A stretch of 64,000 nt of DNA, taken from assembly GCF_023284045.1 (NCBI RefSeq), contig NZ_JAKIKQ010000002.1, positions 434,001-498,000 of the forward strand, in the 5' to 3' direction. This document shows, in pieces, positions 41,362 to 50,558 of the stretch (its first letter is position 1; each line of letters starts with the position of its first letter). A program made the translations under genes and the position numbers. The DNA is from Shewanella kaireitica. Its GTDB lineage: Bacteria > Pseudomonadota > Gammaproteobacteria > Enterobacterales > Shewanellaceae. The notes below the pieces were generated by a model. It was given only the letters and a program-made list of their open reading frames with translations, made no database searches and was not told the origin of the DNA.

Positions 41362-41410
41362 CAAAGTATGCTTGGATCGGTATCGCGATTAACAAGCATA
41401 CTTTTAATTT
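41362..41410 (+). terminator. Terminator after the enoyl-CoA hydratase gene
   Basis: The stem aaagtatgcttg / caagcatacttt with a loop of about 18 bases is followed by tttt. The long loop makes it less certain than the others. Confidence 0.6.
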
Positions 41411-41507
41411 AAATAGCCAAAAATGGCACTGTTTAGGTTCGCACAATCACAGCCTTTGAATGCTACAACTGCCTTCTGCGTAGACTCTTGTCCTTTAGCC
41501 GCAAATA

Positions 41508-41708
41508 TCAACATTGCTTTTCCCATTTAGGTAACAACAAGGCCAGAACAAAGTAGATAACTAGACCCATTGCTGGGTTACAAAAAACAGCAACAGCACA
41601 TACTACACGAGTCCATAAACACGACCATTCAAACTTATCCGCCATTGACGCAGCCACACCACAAACTAATGATGATGGGTCTTTTAACCTGCTAATTAAA
41701 TCAGCCAT
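41508..41708 (-). CDS. PspC-domain membrane protein
   Basis: Small membrane protein of 66 residues consisting of one PspC domain. It starts ADLISRLKDPSSLVCGVAASMADKFEW and has one or two hydrophobic segments (about 27-60) with the PspC-like FCNPAMGLVIYFVLALLLP block. PspC proteins act in envelope-stress sensing together with PspA/B; no pspA or pspB is adjacent. AGGGAGA precedes the ATG. It is downstream of a 35-residue membrane ORF and a 102-residue secreted protein on the same strand. Confidence 0.85.
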   Translation of the reverse strand: MADLISRLKDPSSLVCGVAASMADKFEWSCLWTRVVCAVAVFCNPAMGLVIYFVLALLLPKWEKQC

Positions 41709-41824
41709 TTTAATCTCCCTAATATCTATCTATAAGCATTTCTATATTAGAAGTTCTACTTATTCAAAAACTGTACTAATAAATCAGTTATTGGTAGCAA
41801 CAGTACTAAATCAATCTCTTTAAC

Positions 41825-41932
41825 TTAATCTTTTAGTTTGTGCCACTGCAGCGAACAAACAAGACAAGCGCATATCGCTAAACTAACCACTGGCAGTAAA
41901 AGTAAGCCAGCGAACTGAGCAATAAACCACAT
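41825..41932 (-). CDS. Unannotated 35-residue membrane microprotein
   Basis: Short ORF starting ATG 2 bp after the stop of the 102-residue gene upstream. Its AAGGA ribosome binding site is 6 bp before the ATG, overlapping the previous gene's end. It encodes MWFIAQFAGLLLLPVVSLAI at the N-terminus, a single hydrophobic helix of about 25 residues, with two cysteines nearby and a basic/polar tail ending WHKLKD. No homologue is recognised. The spacing and RBS argue for translation, and the context (secreted protein and PspC) argues for an envelope role. Confidence 0.6.
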   Translation of the reverse strand: MWFIAQFAGLLLLPVVSLAICACLVCSLQWHKLKD

Positions 41933-41934
41933 AA

Positions 41935-42243
41935 TTAGTCCTTAATTAGTGCGCTTGTTACTAGTGGTGTTTCAACCTTTTCAGCAGCTAATGTGCTTGT
42001 TTCAAGCTCTTCATTGCTATCCAATTCGAACATCATTTCTGACATTTGAGATTGAATCGAGAGGCTCAATTCAGTTTGCGCTTTAGTAACAAGATCTTGC
42101 ATTTGAGCACTAATATTTTGCTCAATGTTGCTTGCAACTTCTGAGACTAACGATGTCTCGGCTTGAGCAGATAAACTTGCACCTAACAATGCAACAGTTA
42201 ATACAGAGGTCTTTACAGTCTTCATAACAATAGAATTAAACAT
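41935..42243 (-). CDS. Small secreted helical protein
   Basis: Unrecognised 102-residue protein. The N-terminus is a signal peptide (MFNSIVMKTVKTSVLTVALL, cleaved after AQA, about residue 28). The mature part is strongly acidic, helical and Gln/Ser/Met rich (QNISAQMQDLVTKAQTELSLSIQSQ, in part), suggesting a coiled coil. AAGGAA lies 7 bp before the first ATG, so that start is preferred over the second Met. First gene of a small set with the microprotein and PspC. No function is assigned. Confidence 0.7.
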   Translation of the reverse strand: MFNSIVMKTVKTSVLTVALLGASLSAQAETSLVSEVASNIEQNISAQMQDLVTKAQTELSLSIQSQMSEMMFELDSNEELETSTLAAEKVETPLVTSALIKD

Positions 42244-42467
42244 AATGGATTCCTTTTCGAGTTTCGCCTAATTGCATAGAGACTAATACAAGTGCCGTGC
42301 CAACTTTCAACAAATAAACTAAGTGACTGAATAAAAGGAATTTTATTGTTTTTAGACTTGAAGTTAAAACGAAAGGACTAAGGAGGTGTATCGAAGGTTA
42401 GTGAAACTCACCATGCTCTGGTGAATTTCACTACATATGATCTTTTAGCGGAATAATATAGTGAGAA

Positions 42468-43451
42468 TTATAGACTAACGACTGCTTTCATCTCTTGTCT
42501 AGCCTGGGTTACCACTTCTATCCCTGCGCCCGATTTATGTGCATTTTCACTTATATATCGGCGCCAAACACGCGAACCAACCTCTCCTTGGAACAAGCCG
42601 ATAATATGCCGAGTGATATGATTCAGCTTACCGCCCGCTTGTAAATGTTTCTCTATATAAGGAAGTAGCTTCTCCAAAACAGCATCTCGGCTCATAACTG
42701 GTTTATTAATACCACATAACTGTTGGTCGACTTCGGCCAATATATAAGGGTTCTGGTAAGCTTCGCGCCCAACCATGACACCATCAAGCTGTTGAAGATG
42801 AGTCTTACACTCAGCCAATGTTTTCACACCACCATTAATACTAATACTCAGATCAGCGTAATCACGTTTCAGCTGATACACGCGCTCGTAGTCTAGCTCT
42901 GGTATTTCACGGTTCTCTTTTGGGCTTAATCCTTGCAGCCAAGCTTTGCGAGCATGGATAATAAAATCATTGCAGCCAACGGCTTTTACCGTCTCAATAA
43001 ACTGAGTCAAAAACTCATAGCTATCTTGCTCATCAATACCGATACGAGTTTTTACTGTCACCGGAATATCAACCACCTGTTTCATGGCGTCAACACACTC
43101 AGCCACCAATGTAGGTTCGGCCATTAAGCAAGCACCGAAACGACCATTTTGCACTCGATCTGATGGGCAGCCAACATTGAGGTTAATTTCATCATAACCG
43201 CGCTCAGCAGCAAGCTTGGCACAAGTGGCAAGATCGGCCGCATTTGAACCTCCGAGTTGCAATGCAACCGGGTGCTCCTCTTGGTTATAAGCAAGGTAAT
43301 CACCTCGCCCATGAATTATCGCCCCAGTTGTCACCATTTCGGTGTACAACAACACTTCAGCAGACATCAATCGTGCAAAGTAACGATAATGGCGATCAGT
43401 CCAATCAAGCATTGGAGCGATAGAAAAAGTGCGGTTGAGTTGGGTTTGCAT
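42468..43451 (-). CDS. dusA: tRNA-dihydrouridine(20/20a) synthase DusA
   Basis: FMN-dependent reductase that makes dihydrouridine at tRNA positions 20/20a, 327 residues. It begins [19 protein letters not shown], the DusA signature. It has the catalytic-Cys region [19 protein letters not shown] (about residues 90-108) and the FMN phosphate site in [10 protein letters not shown] and [14 protein letters not shown]. The start is set at the ATG of MQTQLNR (43451) by homology; the frame runs 43 codons further upstream without support. Single gene, convergent with nothing close. Confidence 0.93.
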   Translation of the reverse strand: MQTQLNRTFSIAPMLDWTDRHYRYFARLMSAEVLLYTEMVTTGAIIHGRGDYLAYNQEEHPVALQLGGSNAADLATCAKLAAERGYDEINLNVGCPSDRVQNGRFGACLMAEPTLVAECVDAMKQVVDIPVTVKTRIGIDEQDSYEFLTQFIETVKAVGCNDFIIHARKAWLQGLSPKENREIPELDYERVYQLKRDYADLSISINGGVKTLAECKTHLQQLDGVMVGREAYQNPYILAEVDQQLCGINKPVMSRDAVLEKLLPYIEKHLQAGGKLNHITRHIIGLFQGEVGSRVWRRYISENAHKSGAGIEVVTQARQEMKAVVSL

Positions 43452-43898
43452 ATAATTACCAAATAAAACGAGAACAAGAGCCGATCCGGGCGCGCATTTT
43501 ACACTGCTGACCACCAAAACGACAGTACTAACCGTATATAGCTCGTTAACAGGAATAGAGGAACTTGAATTACCCGTCACTGATCTTGAGCCATTACATG
43601 ACTATTAAAGTGTAGCAAGTAAAAGGGAGCGCTTTGAATATGCTAATGAGCCGAGAGCTGTGAGGAGTGGTTAAAAACACGAACTCGATCTTTTTAGCCG
43701 CACCGCAAGCACGTTAAGCAAAGGTTGCCACCCACCTAATCGATAACCAATAAAAAACAACATTCAACAGTAAAGCAACAGGCGTAAAGACCGATATCAC
43801 AACTTATCGATCTTAGTTCCAATAACTATTGCGGAGCTTGTATTTGCTGGCTAATTTGTAAAAATCCGTTTGTTTCTGAGACAACAAGGCATTGGGAA
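43452..43898. other. Intergenic region dusA / 240-residue orphan gene
   Basis: 447 bp with divergent genes on both sides. I see no repeat, RNA or credible short ORF. It must hold both promoters. Confidence 0.4.
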
Positions 43899-44621
43899 AT
43901 GACAAAAAAACAACAGAAAAAAATTTCAACCGTCTCAGCATGGAAGCCATCACTAATCAAAGAAAAATGTAACCACTTAAAAGGAGGCGATCTAATTCAA
44001 CTTAGCTCTTCTGCTAATTGCGTCTATCAAATTTGCTCTGCATTCGATAGTGCCATTGCAGAGGGAAGTAACCCCATTGCTGTTTTTCAAGATCTTAGTA
44101 GCAAGGGAAAGCCATGTTTTTGGTTAGAGAAGCAAGCTGCTAAAGCAGAACAAAGTTATCTCACGCTTGAAGATAATGCGCTTATAAAATTTCATGGCCA
44201 ATATTTTACTTTAGAGCAGAGCGCTGGCTCCTTGCTGTTGCTCCCAATAGCGCAAACTCTTAGTCAACTGAATTCCCTTGACGAGATTAAGCTCGCGCTA
44301 TCGAAAGCTCGAGAAAAAAGTGCGGAGCAAGCAAAGCAACATTACCCTTTAGTTCGCAGTCGAGGCACTAGTATCACGGCCCATGATCATAACAGCTTAC
44401 CAATTACAAGTTTTGAGGTGACTAAATTTACCAGCAAACATCAACTAGATAAGGCCATAATAATTGCCAAAGCAGACCATCAAATTGAAACTATTAGCCT
44501 ATCGGGAGGTTATGATGGCCTTAATAGCATTGGCGATCCTCATGTCACACCTTTAGTCAGTCAATTCTCATTACCGGTTTGGTCGAAAACACTGGGTTAT
44601 CTCAATATTATCTGCGACTAA
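43899..44621 (+). CDS. Unrecognised 240-residue cytoplasmic protein
   Basis: I do not recognise this protein. It lacks a signal peptide, membrane helix and cysteine motif. The N-terminus is very basic (TKKQQKKISTVSAWKPS). The centre is helical with a Ser/Leu-rich stretch around residues 105-150, and the C-terminus has GGYDGLNSIGDPHVTPL. The ATG follows GGGAAATG sequence. Its stop codon shares two bases with the stop of the convergent dmsH-like gene, leaving no room for a terminator between the two transcripts. That suggests mutual interference or an ancient insertion boundary. Confidence 0.55.
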   Translation: MTKKQQKKISTVSAWKPSLIKEKCNHLKGGDLIQLSSSANCVYQICSAFDSAIAEGSNPIAVFQDLSSKGKPCFWLEKQAAKAEQSYLTLEDNALIKFHGQYFTLEQSAGSLLLLPIAQTLSQLNSLDEIKLALSKAREKSAEQAKQHYPLVRSRGTSITAHDHNSLPITSFEVTKFTSKHQLDKAIIIAKADHQIETISLSGGYDGLNSIGDPHVTPLVSQFSLPVWSKTLGYLNIICD

Positions 44622-45058
44622 CACATAGAGCGTTTGCTTCTAACCTCTGCTCTAGCAAGAGTTTGCAGCTGCTTGTATAGCTTTATGACCAGTTTAATAT
44701 TTCCTTGCAGATGCATACTGTTTTCATTACTGGCGAGTTTTTTCGCAAAGCGATTCGCTAGGGACACAATCTGCTGTTCGCCTTGACTTAAATCGGCCCC
44801 CTGAACTTGCTTTACGAATAGCACTCTCAGGCAAGTAAATAGCGAGTTAAAAATTAATAAGTCGCTCATTGAGGTTTCCTCTAATAGCTCAGGGGTTTCA
44901 CTACCAACAATTGCAGCAATAATATGGCTGGTAGTTTCTATTGAGGTTGCAGCACTAAATAGATCATGTACTTCTGGCTCTAAAACCAAGTGCTTTACAA
45001 CCTCTTCGGCAAAAGCACTCTTCTTAAATTGTAACCTTGTTGCCCCAATAACACTCAT
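44618..45058 (-). CDS. dmsH: DmsH-like accessory protein of unknown function
   Basis: Helical, signal-less protein of 146 residues, last gene of the dmsA-dmsB-dmsG-dmsH-like operon. The ATG overlaps the dmsG-like stop by one base (TGATG), so the genes are coupled. It has no cofactor motif. In S. oneidensis dmsEFABGH, a gene of similar place and unknown function is called dmsH; I name it by position only. Residues 50-110 look like a four-helix bundle related to TorD-type chaperones, but that is a guess from composition. Confidence 0.55.
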   Translation of the reverse strand: MSVIGATRLQFKKSAFAEEVVKHLVLEPEVHDLFSAATSIETTSHIIAAIVGSETPELLEETSMSDLLIFNSLFTCLRVLFVKQVQGADLSQGEQQIVSLANRFAKKLASNENSMHLQGNIKLVIKLYKQLQTLARAEVRSKRSMC

Positions 45059-45780
45059 CAGTGCCGACTCTTTACATGGACAGTAGCAAGAATGTTTAGC
45101 TCGGTGGTTAAAGCATTCAGCAGTTCTCTTAGTAACAATGCCATACCACGATAAAAATCAGTCTTGGCGTTATCAATACTGGCTTGTAAAAATGGCTCAG
45201 ACCAAGTCAGTAGGTGATTTGACAACAATAAAGTCAATACCTGCTTTGACTCAATGTGCTGACCTTCTTTTGTTGGATCTGACATGACAGTTAACAGTTG
45301 TGAAATCACTGACAAAAAGATGCCAATGTGATCTGCGGGTTGATTTTTATCTAGTTGTAACTCAATACCATGATCACCGTAGAACCGAAGTAACTCGTGA
45401 GTACTGGTATCATTAAGCAAGCGTTGCTCGGTTAACCAGCAAGAGCCCCACGGCAGTGCTAACGGCATACTCGCGCCGAAATAAAGATCACCATAATCAA
45501 GCATTAACTCTGTTAATTTATCCTCGCTCCAGCTCTCTAAGTAGCTTGAAAGGTGACTGACTCCTAAACGATAATCTTCACTGTCGGCAAACATATGCCA
45601 AGTTTTGCTGATCTCATTTTGCGCCAGTAAGTTTATGAAATCGGCACTTGGGTAAGCGAAATAAACGTTGTGCAGCAGCTTGGCAATGCCAGCGGCTTCA
45701 TCAATATCAAAACAGACGGCTGGCTTTTCACTGCATCCGCTAGTTATTTTGCTTAAAGTGGTTTGTGTTAATTCTGTCAT
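45058..45780 (-). CDS. dmsG: TorD/DmsD-family chaperone (DmsG-like)
   Basis: Cytoplasmic redox-enzyme maturation protein (240 residues) that probably binds the Tat signal of the DmsA-like subunit and assists cofactor loading. TorD-like features include YLESWSEDKLTELMLDYGDLYFGA (about residues 74-97) and YGDHGIELQLDKNQPADHIGIFLSVIS, resembling the conserved DHIAVELEFM block of TorD/DmsD. The start at 45780 has GAGG 6 bp upstream; an ATG further up at 45813 falls inside a hairpin and lacks an RBS. Second-last gene of the operon. Confidence 0.8.
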   Translation of the reverse strand: MTELTQTTLSKITSGCSEKPAVCFDIDEAAGIAKLLHNVYFAYPSADFINLLAQNEISKTWHMFADSEDYRLGVSHLSSYLESWSEDKLTELMLDYGDLYFGASMPLALPWGSCWLTEQRLLNDTSTHELLRFYGDHGIELQLDKNQPADHIGIFLSVISQLLTVMSDPTKEGQHIESKQVLTLLLSNHLLTWSEPFLQASIDNAKTDFYRGMALLLRELLNALTTELNILATVHVKSRH

Positions 45781-45803
45781 GCTTAACCTCACATTAGATA
45801 AAC

Positions 45804-45823
45804 AGGGCGCCATAAGGCGCCCT
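45804..45823 (-). promoter_or_regulatory. GC-rich hairpin between dmsB and dmsG
   Basis: A perfect 8-bp stem (agggcgcc / ggcgccct) with an ATAA loop in the 53-bp gap inside the operon. There is no T-run, so it is more likely an mRNA-processing or stabilising element than a terminator. Confidence 0.5.
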
Positions 45824-45833
45824 ACACGGACAG

Positions 45834-46478
45834 TTATACTTCTCTGCTATTGATAACGGCGCCACCTTTGCCGGCATGACGGTTATTTTTCACGATGAGG
45901 TTAGGTTTAGTCACAGAAAAATCAGGTAGAGGTTTAAGATGAGTATCGCCTTTACCATATTTAGCTTCTAGATTTTCCATGGTATCAAAGTCAAGTGCAT
46001 GCAACGGACAGGACTCAACACAAATAGGCTTTTGACCAAGTTCTAAACGATCAGAACAACCATCACACTTGGTCATTTTTTTACGCTCAGTATCCATTTG
46101 CGGCGCATCATATGGACAAGCTTGGGCACACATATTACAACCGATACATTTGTCATCATTGGTCTTAACCAAACCTGTGTCTTGCTCTTTATGCATAGCG
46201 CCTACTGGACAAGTACTGACACAAACAGGTTCACTACAGTGGTTACAACCAATAGAGGTGTAGTGAGTGTGAATGTCGTTACTATAGCTACCATCAGCAT
46301 TTTCACTGAAACTGCCACCAACAAACTCATAAACACGACGCTGAATAATACCATCCGGAAGATCACCACGTGATTTACACGATACATGACAAGTCTTACA
46401 GCCAGTACATTTAGCGCTATCAAAATAGAAACCGTATTGAACTTGTTCCGCTTCAGTTGTTTTAATTAAATTAGTCAT
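45834..46478 (-). CDS. dmsB: DmsB-like iron-sulfur subunit
   Basis: Electron-transfer subunit with four [4Fe-4S] clusters, 214 residues. Sixteen cysteines lie in four groups: CTGCKTCHVSC, CNHCSEPVCVSTC, CIGCNMCAQAC and CDGCSDRLELGQKPICVESC, the DmsB/FdnH type. No signal of its own, so it would travel with DmsA through Tat. It follows dmsA after 11 bp. No DmsC-like quinol-binding anchor is encoded nearby, so electrons must arrive from another carrier, as in the S. oneidensis extracellular DMSO reductase. Confidence 0.93.
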   Translation of the reverse strand: MTNLIKTTEAEQVQYGFYFDSAKCTGCKTCHVSCKSRGDLPDGIIQRRVYEFVGGSFSENADGSYSNDIHTHYTSIGCNHCSEPVCVSTCPVGAMHKEQDTGLVKTNDDKCIGCNMCAQACPYDAPQMDTERKKMTKCDGCSDRLELGQKPICVESCPLHALDFDTMENLEAKYGKGDTHLKPLPDFSVTKPNLIVKNNRHAGKGGAVINSREV

Positions 46479-46489
46479 GATCTACTCCC

Positions 46490-49021
46490 CTACTTAGCCT
46501 TTACCTGAACACGGTTGGTATGTTGTGGATTACCTTTGGCATAAGGCGATGGCTGGTAACGTGTTACCGTGTTAATACAGCCTCCTTCGTCAATTGGGTT
46601 GCCATTAGCATCTAAACGGCTCTTGTTCGGTGCATACCAAGCGCCTTGCCCAAGAGCAGCAACATTAGGCATGACTCGTAGCGTAATACGAACAGGGACT
46701 TCTAAAGTACCGTACTGGTTCGTCACTTGTGTCATGTCGCCATCTTTCAGTCCGCGAGCAGCGGCATCAACGGGGTTCATCCACACTGCATCTTCTACCG
46801 CTTCACGTAGCCATGGCACATTGTGATAACTTGAGTGTGTACGACCTTTAGTGTGGTATCCCACCAACTGCAGTGGGTAATCAGTGTCGACATTTTCAGT
46901 AGTATCTTCATACCCCCCCCAAGTACGTTGGTACTTAGGTAAAGCAGAGACATAATCACCTTGAACATCTTTATCGAATGTACGCTCAACACCAAATTGA
47001 GCCATGGCGACTGAGTACATCTCAATTTTGCCACTTGGAGTGCCAAGCGCCTCACCACCATTAACAAACGAGTCCATCGATATCACGGGCTCTGGGTTGC
47101 TGTAGTGAAAAATACCGATATCTTGGGCTTCCTTAAAGGTCGCAGGCAAAGCAGGAATAGCATTGGCATTATTAGCATTAGCCACAGCTTTGCCATAAGC
47201 TTCTTCCATCCATTGCTCTTCAGTTTTTCCTTCTGTGTATTCCGCTTCTTTGCCCATGGCTTTTGCTATCGCTAAGCCCTGCTCAAAGTAGTTACGACAC
47301 TCAAACATCGGCTTAATACCACGCATGGCTGTCAAGTAACCCGTGTTACCAGCAGCGTATGATGCTGATGCAAAATCATCAGTTTCCAACCAACTGGTGT
47401 CTGGTAGGAGAATATCGGCAAATTTTGCACTCGGCGTCATCCAGCAATCACTGACGACGATAAACTCACATAAGCTTTCATCTTCTAGCGTTTTAGCTGT
47501 CAGACTTGTCTCTGAATGCTGGTTAATGAGTGCATTAGAGTTAAGGGCGAAAATGGACTTAACCGGTGTTCTAAGCGGCGTATCTAAATCTTCAAGCCCT
47601 CTTACATCGTGGCTTCTGCCGGTCATGTTTTCATGATTACGGATCGCCTCTTCCCAGTTGTAGAAGCTGATGGTTGTATCGATTGGGTTTGAAAGGCCTG
47701 AAATGCCAGAAGCACTTAAACCTGAACGGCCTTGTGACGGCATCGCACCGTTTGAAGTGCCTAAACGGCCAACTTGATTAAATACCCATGGCAACATGTA
47801 GCATGAACGCATCGCTTGCTCACCGTTAGCATGGCGGTTAACCCCTGCACCTGTGACGATAAAGGCATTTTTAGCTGACATGATCTTTTGTGCGATAGAC
47901 TTAATTGCATCTTCTGAGATACCACAAATTGCTGCCGCCCATTTTGGTGTTTTAGCACCTTCAGCAACAAACTTACCTGCGCCCATAATGTAATCGTGGA
48001 AGTTCTCTTCAACATCGACGTACTGAGCAAGATCTTTCTTATCAGCATCAGCTTCGAGCGCAGCTTTTAAGGTTTCTAATGAAGCTTTGTCGTAACCTGA
48101 AACATGCTTGTCCATAAATGCTTGGTCAACATGTCCTTGAGAAATAGCTTCATACATTAATGCTTCTGCAAATGCTGAATCTGTGCCAGGGCGAATACCA
48201 TGCCACTCACTTTCTTTACCTAAACAAGAGTCGGTATAACGTGGGTCGACCATGATAACTTCACAGCCAGGATTTGCTTTGAGTGCTTCGGAGAAATCTC
48301 GCCCCTCACCAGAACCAGATTGACGCATTTCGTTCGGGTTATAACCTATGCCTAAAAATAGATCAGAATGCACCAAACCATTTAGTGTTGAACCACTGGT
48401 ACCGTAGTGCCCGGTCGCTTTCGAGGCAAAGTTAAGCTGCTGCCATGAGTAGTTACCTTGAATTCTTAAGTAACCACCGTTGAGGTTTAACACTCGATTA
48501 AACCAATTGGATGACTTAACAGAGTAATACGCGCCTGTGCCATAAAGCTTTAGAATCGAGTCGTTACCATACTGCCCTGCAATACGTTGCAACTCACTGG
48601 CGATCTCAGCGGCGGCCTCATCCCACGTGATAGGTACAAACTGACCTTCACCACGCTTACCAACACGCTTCATTGGTTGCTTTAAACGATCTGCGGCATA
48701 GGTACGCTGTTTGAGTGAGCGACCACGTGCACAAGCACGAACTTGATGTAGTTTGCCCGCTTCATCTTCAATATTGTGGTCTGTCTCGATATTTGCAATC
48801 GAACCATCTTCATTAGTAAATACTTTTACTGGGCAATTAGAGCCACAGTTCACCAAACAGGCGCTATAGCCGTAGGGAGCCGTTTCATCAGGATCTGGCT
48901 CAATAGGAAGCCCTGGTTCAATCGGAGTCCAATCAATAGAGTCATCATCACTACCACAGCCAACAAGTACAGCTCCAGCAGTTAGGGCACTGGTTGCTTG
49001 CAAAAAAGTACGTCTTTTCAT
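46490..49021 (-). CDS. dmsA: DmsA-like molybdopterin reductase, Tat lipoprotein
   Basis: Catalytic subunit of a DMSO-reductase-family enzyme (843 residues, bis-MGD). The N-terminus is a twin-arginine signal (RRTFLQ) ending in a lipobox LVGC, with Cys22 as lipid anchor and Gly at +2, consistent with outer-membrane sorting. A [4Fe-4S] site is Cys55, Cys59, Cys63 and Cys97. Ser192 (NYSWQQ) sits where E. coli DmsA has its Mo-ligand Ser. Guanine-dinucleotide and active-site blocks (FLGIGYNPNEMRQSG, VVSDCWMTPSAKFADILLPDT) are present. First gene of the operon. Acceptor may be DMSO or another oxo compound; sequence cannot tell. Confidence 0.93.
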   Translation of the reverse strand: MKRRTFLQATSALTAGAVLVGCGSDDDSIDWTPIEPGLPIEPDPDETAPYGYSACLVNCGSNCPVKVFTNEDGSIANIETDHNIEDEAGKLHQVRACARGRSLKQRTYAADRLKQPMKRVGKRGEGQFVPITWDEAAAEIASELQRIAGQYGNDSILKLYGTGAYYSVKSSNWFNRVLNLNGGYLRIQGNYSWQQLNFASKATGHYGTSGSTLNGLVHSDLFLGIGYNPNEMRQSGSGEGRDFSEALKANPGCEVIMVDPRYTDSCLGKESEWHGIRPGTDSAFAEALMYEAISQGHVDQAFMDKHVSGYDKASLETLKAALEADADKKDLAQYVDVEENFHDYIMGAGKFVAEGAKTPKWAAAICGISEDAIKSIAQKIMSAKNAFIVTGAGVNRHANGEQAMRSCYMLPWVFNQVGRLGTSNGAMPSQGRSGLSASGISGLSNPIDTTISFYNWEEAIRNHENMTGRSHDVRGLEDLDTPLRTPVKSIFALNSNALINQHSETSLTAKTLEDESLCEFIVVSDCWMTPSAKFADILLPDTSWLETDDFASASYAAGNTGYLTAMRGIKPMFECRNYFEQGLAIAKAMGKEAEYTEGKTEEQWMEEAYGKAVANANNANAIPALPATFKEAQDIGIFHYSNPEPVISMDSFVNGGEALGTPSGKIEMYSVAMAQFGVERTFDKDVQGDYVSALPKYQRTWGGYEDTTENVDTDYPLQLVGYHTKGRTHSSYHNVPWLREAVEDAVWMNPVDAAARGLKDGDMTQVTNQYGTLEVPVRITLRVMPNVAALGQGAWYAPNKSRLDANGNPIDEGGCINTVTRYQPSPYAKGNPQHTNRVQVKAK

Positions 49022-49607
49022 TTTGCGTTACCTCGACATTTAACAACATTGTCACGCCTAAATGGCGCATTTTAAGTGCGTGTTTACCCACACTTTTAAT
49101 AAGGTAATTGTCTGCCTAATGTTGATAATTAAAAAAACTTGCAGAGAGAAATGTGATATTGACGTGTGGTTTTCAACATAATACTCAACATTTCGTGAGC
49201 AAGTTCGTTAAATGTTTTTCGCTTGTTTAACCTAAGCTAACTAACTTTACTAAGCAGATCACATTCGCCAAAAAAACTGTGAGATACAACTAGAGACAAC
49301 TAAAAATACTCTTCAATAACAACGCTTTAAAATAACACTTCAGTACCAATAAATGTTTATTAACGAATAAAAATCAGTTTCATTCAGGTTTATATTTGAT
49401 AGCTTTACCACTATTTAAATATTAACGGCTCTCTGTTTTTTATAAGGTAAAGTTTAATTAACTGCGACTGTAATATAGAAATAGTAATATCGACATTCGC
49501 GCTCTATCTTCTCTCTTTGCTATTGCGATGCTTACCAATAGAATAACCGTCCGATGAACAGCCAAGGAAACTGAATATGAACTACACCAATTCAAGTGAT
49601 TTTACCG
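49022..49607. other. Leader/promoter region of the dms-like operon
   Basis: 586 bp of AT-rich DNA between lysR1 and dmsA, both on the minus strand. A left CRP half-site AAATGTGA (49150-49157) lacks a right half. I see no riboswitch, terminator or RNA. A 16-codon plus-strand ORF at 49577 overlaps the lysR end and is not supported. Confidence 0.4.
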
Positions 49608-50558
49608 CTATTTATGAGACTTGGTGATATAAGCTTCTAGCGTTTGCTGTAACCACATAGGCGAAATAACTTTGCCATCAGATGCTCTCTTTAGCCACAG
49701 ATAAACAGTTGGATAACTAAAACCTGTCAATAGTGCTCTATCTTGTGAATAGTCAACTTTTTTAGCCTTTATACCACTAATGCTCGCTAAAAAATCAACT
49801 GCAGCCTTCACCCCTACAATCATAACTGCCTCGGAGTTAACCAAACTACTCGCTGCGCTACCAAGATTTGGAGCCGTTGCATATACCTGCATAGGCTTGC
49901 CTTGTGATGCAGCATAAACTCCTATTGGAGATTTATTTGCAGGAAATGGCATAGTGGCAAGCTTTACTATCGGGTAATTAATCATGTTATCAATTGAAAG
50001 GTCATCCCAAATGGGATGATGGGATTGCGCAATTAAGTACCCTCCTCGATGCTGAATAATAGATTTCGACAAGAGTTCTTTACGCGTTGACGGCTTGAAG
50101 CAAATAGCGGCTTCGATCTCACCATCAATCAATTGCTGCTCACTGAGTTCTGACCAAGCAGTGGTTGATATTGCAATATTGGGATTTTGTTGATGATTGA
50201 TGGCATCATTAACAATTTCCTGCGCTAAGCCGATTTCTAGCTGTGGCACCGTTGCAATGACGATAGGCGGTTCAGCGGAGGATATCTTTTCAATAGCATC
50301 TTCCTCAATAGAACGACTACAGGTTAATATTTCCGACAGTGATATATGTAAATGATGAGCCAGCTCTGTTGCGATTAGCTGGTTATTTTTTCTAATAAAT
50401 AGGGGATCGTCAAACACCTCCCTTAACGCACTGATTGCACGGCTCACTTTGGGTTGTGATAAACAAAGGTCATTTGCAACAACTTTGGTGCTGCCTTTTA
50501 GGTATAGCTGACAAAATATCTCAATAGTACTGATACTAATATTACTCAGTTTTTTCAT
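49608..50558 (-). CDS. LysR-family regulator 1
   Basis: LysR-type transcription regulator, 316 residues. The winged helix-turn-helix is near residues 10-60 (TKVVANDLCLSQPKVSRAISALREVFDDPLFIRK), followed by a linker helix and a periplasmic-binding-protein-like ligand domain. Its start lies inside the 3' end of the other LysR gene (17-bp overlap) and has a strong GGAGG site. It is a paralogue of that gene (shared MKKL start and PLFIRK). The likely targets are the dms-like operon just downstream and/or the divergent cytochrome. Ligand unknown. Confidence 0.85.
   Translation of the reverse strand: MKKLSNISISTIEIFCQLYLKGSTKVVANDLCLSQPKVSRAISALREVFDDPLFIRKNNQLIATELAHHLHISLSEILTCSRSIEEDAIEKISSAEPPIVIATVPQLEIGLAQEIVNDAINHQQNPNIAISTTAWSELSEQQLIDGEIEAAICFKPSTRKELLSKSIIQHRGGYLIAQSHHPIWDDLSIDNMINYPIVKLATMPFPANKSPIGVYAASQGKPMQVYATAPNLGSAASSLVNSEAVMIVGVKAAVDFLASISGIKAKKVDYSQDRALLTGFSYPTVYLWLKRASDGKVISPMWLQQTLEAYITKSHK

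Noticed and set aside
49150-49167. Full CRP site upstream of dmsA
   Set aside because: Only the left half (AAATGTGA) matches; the right half has no match to TCACA, so it is noted as a half-site only.
49577-49627. 16-codon plus-strand ORF (MNYTNSSDFTAIYETW) with AAGGA upstream, overlapping the lysR1 end
   Set aside because: Too short, no hydrophobic or other feature, and isolated from any plus-strand transcript I can support.
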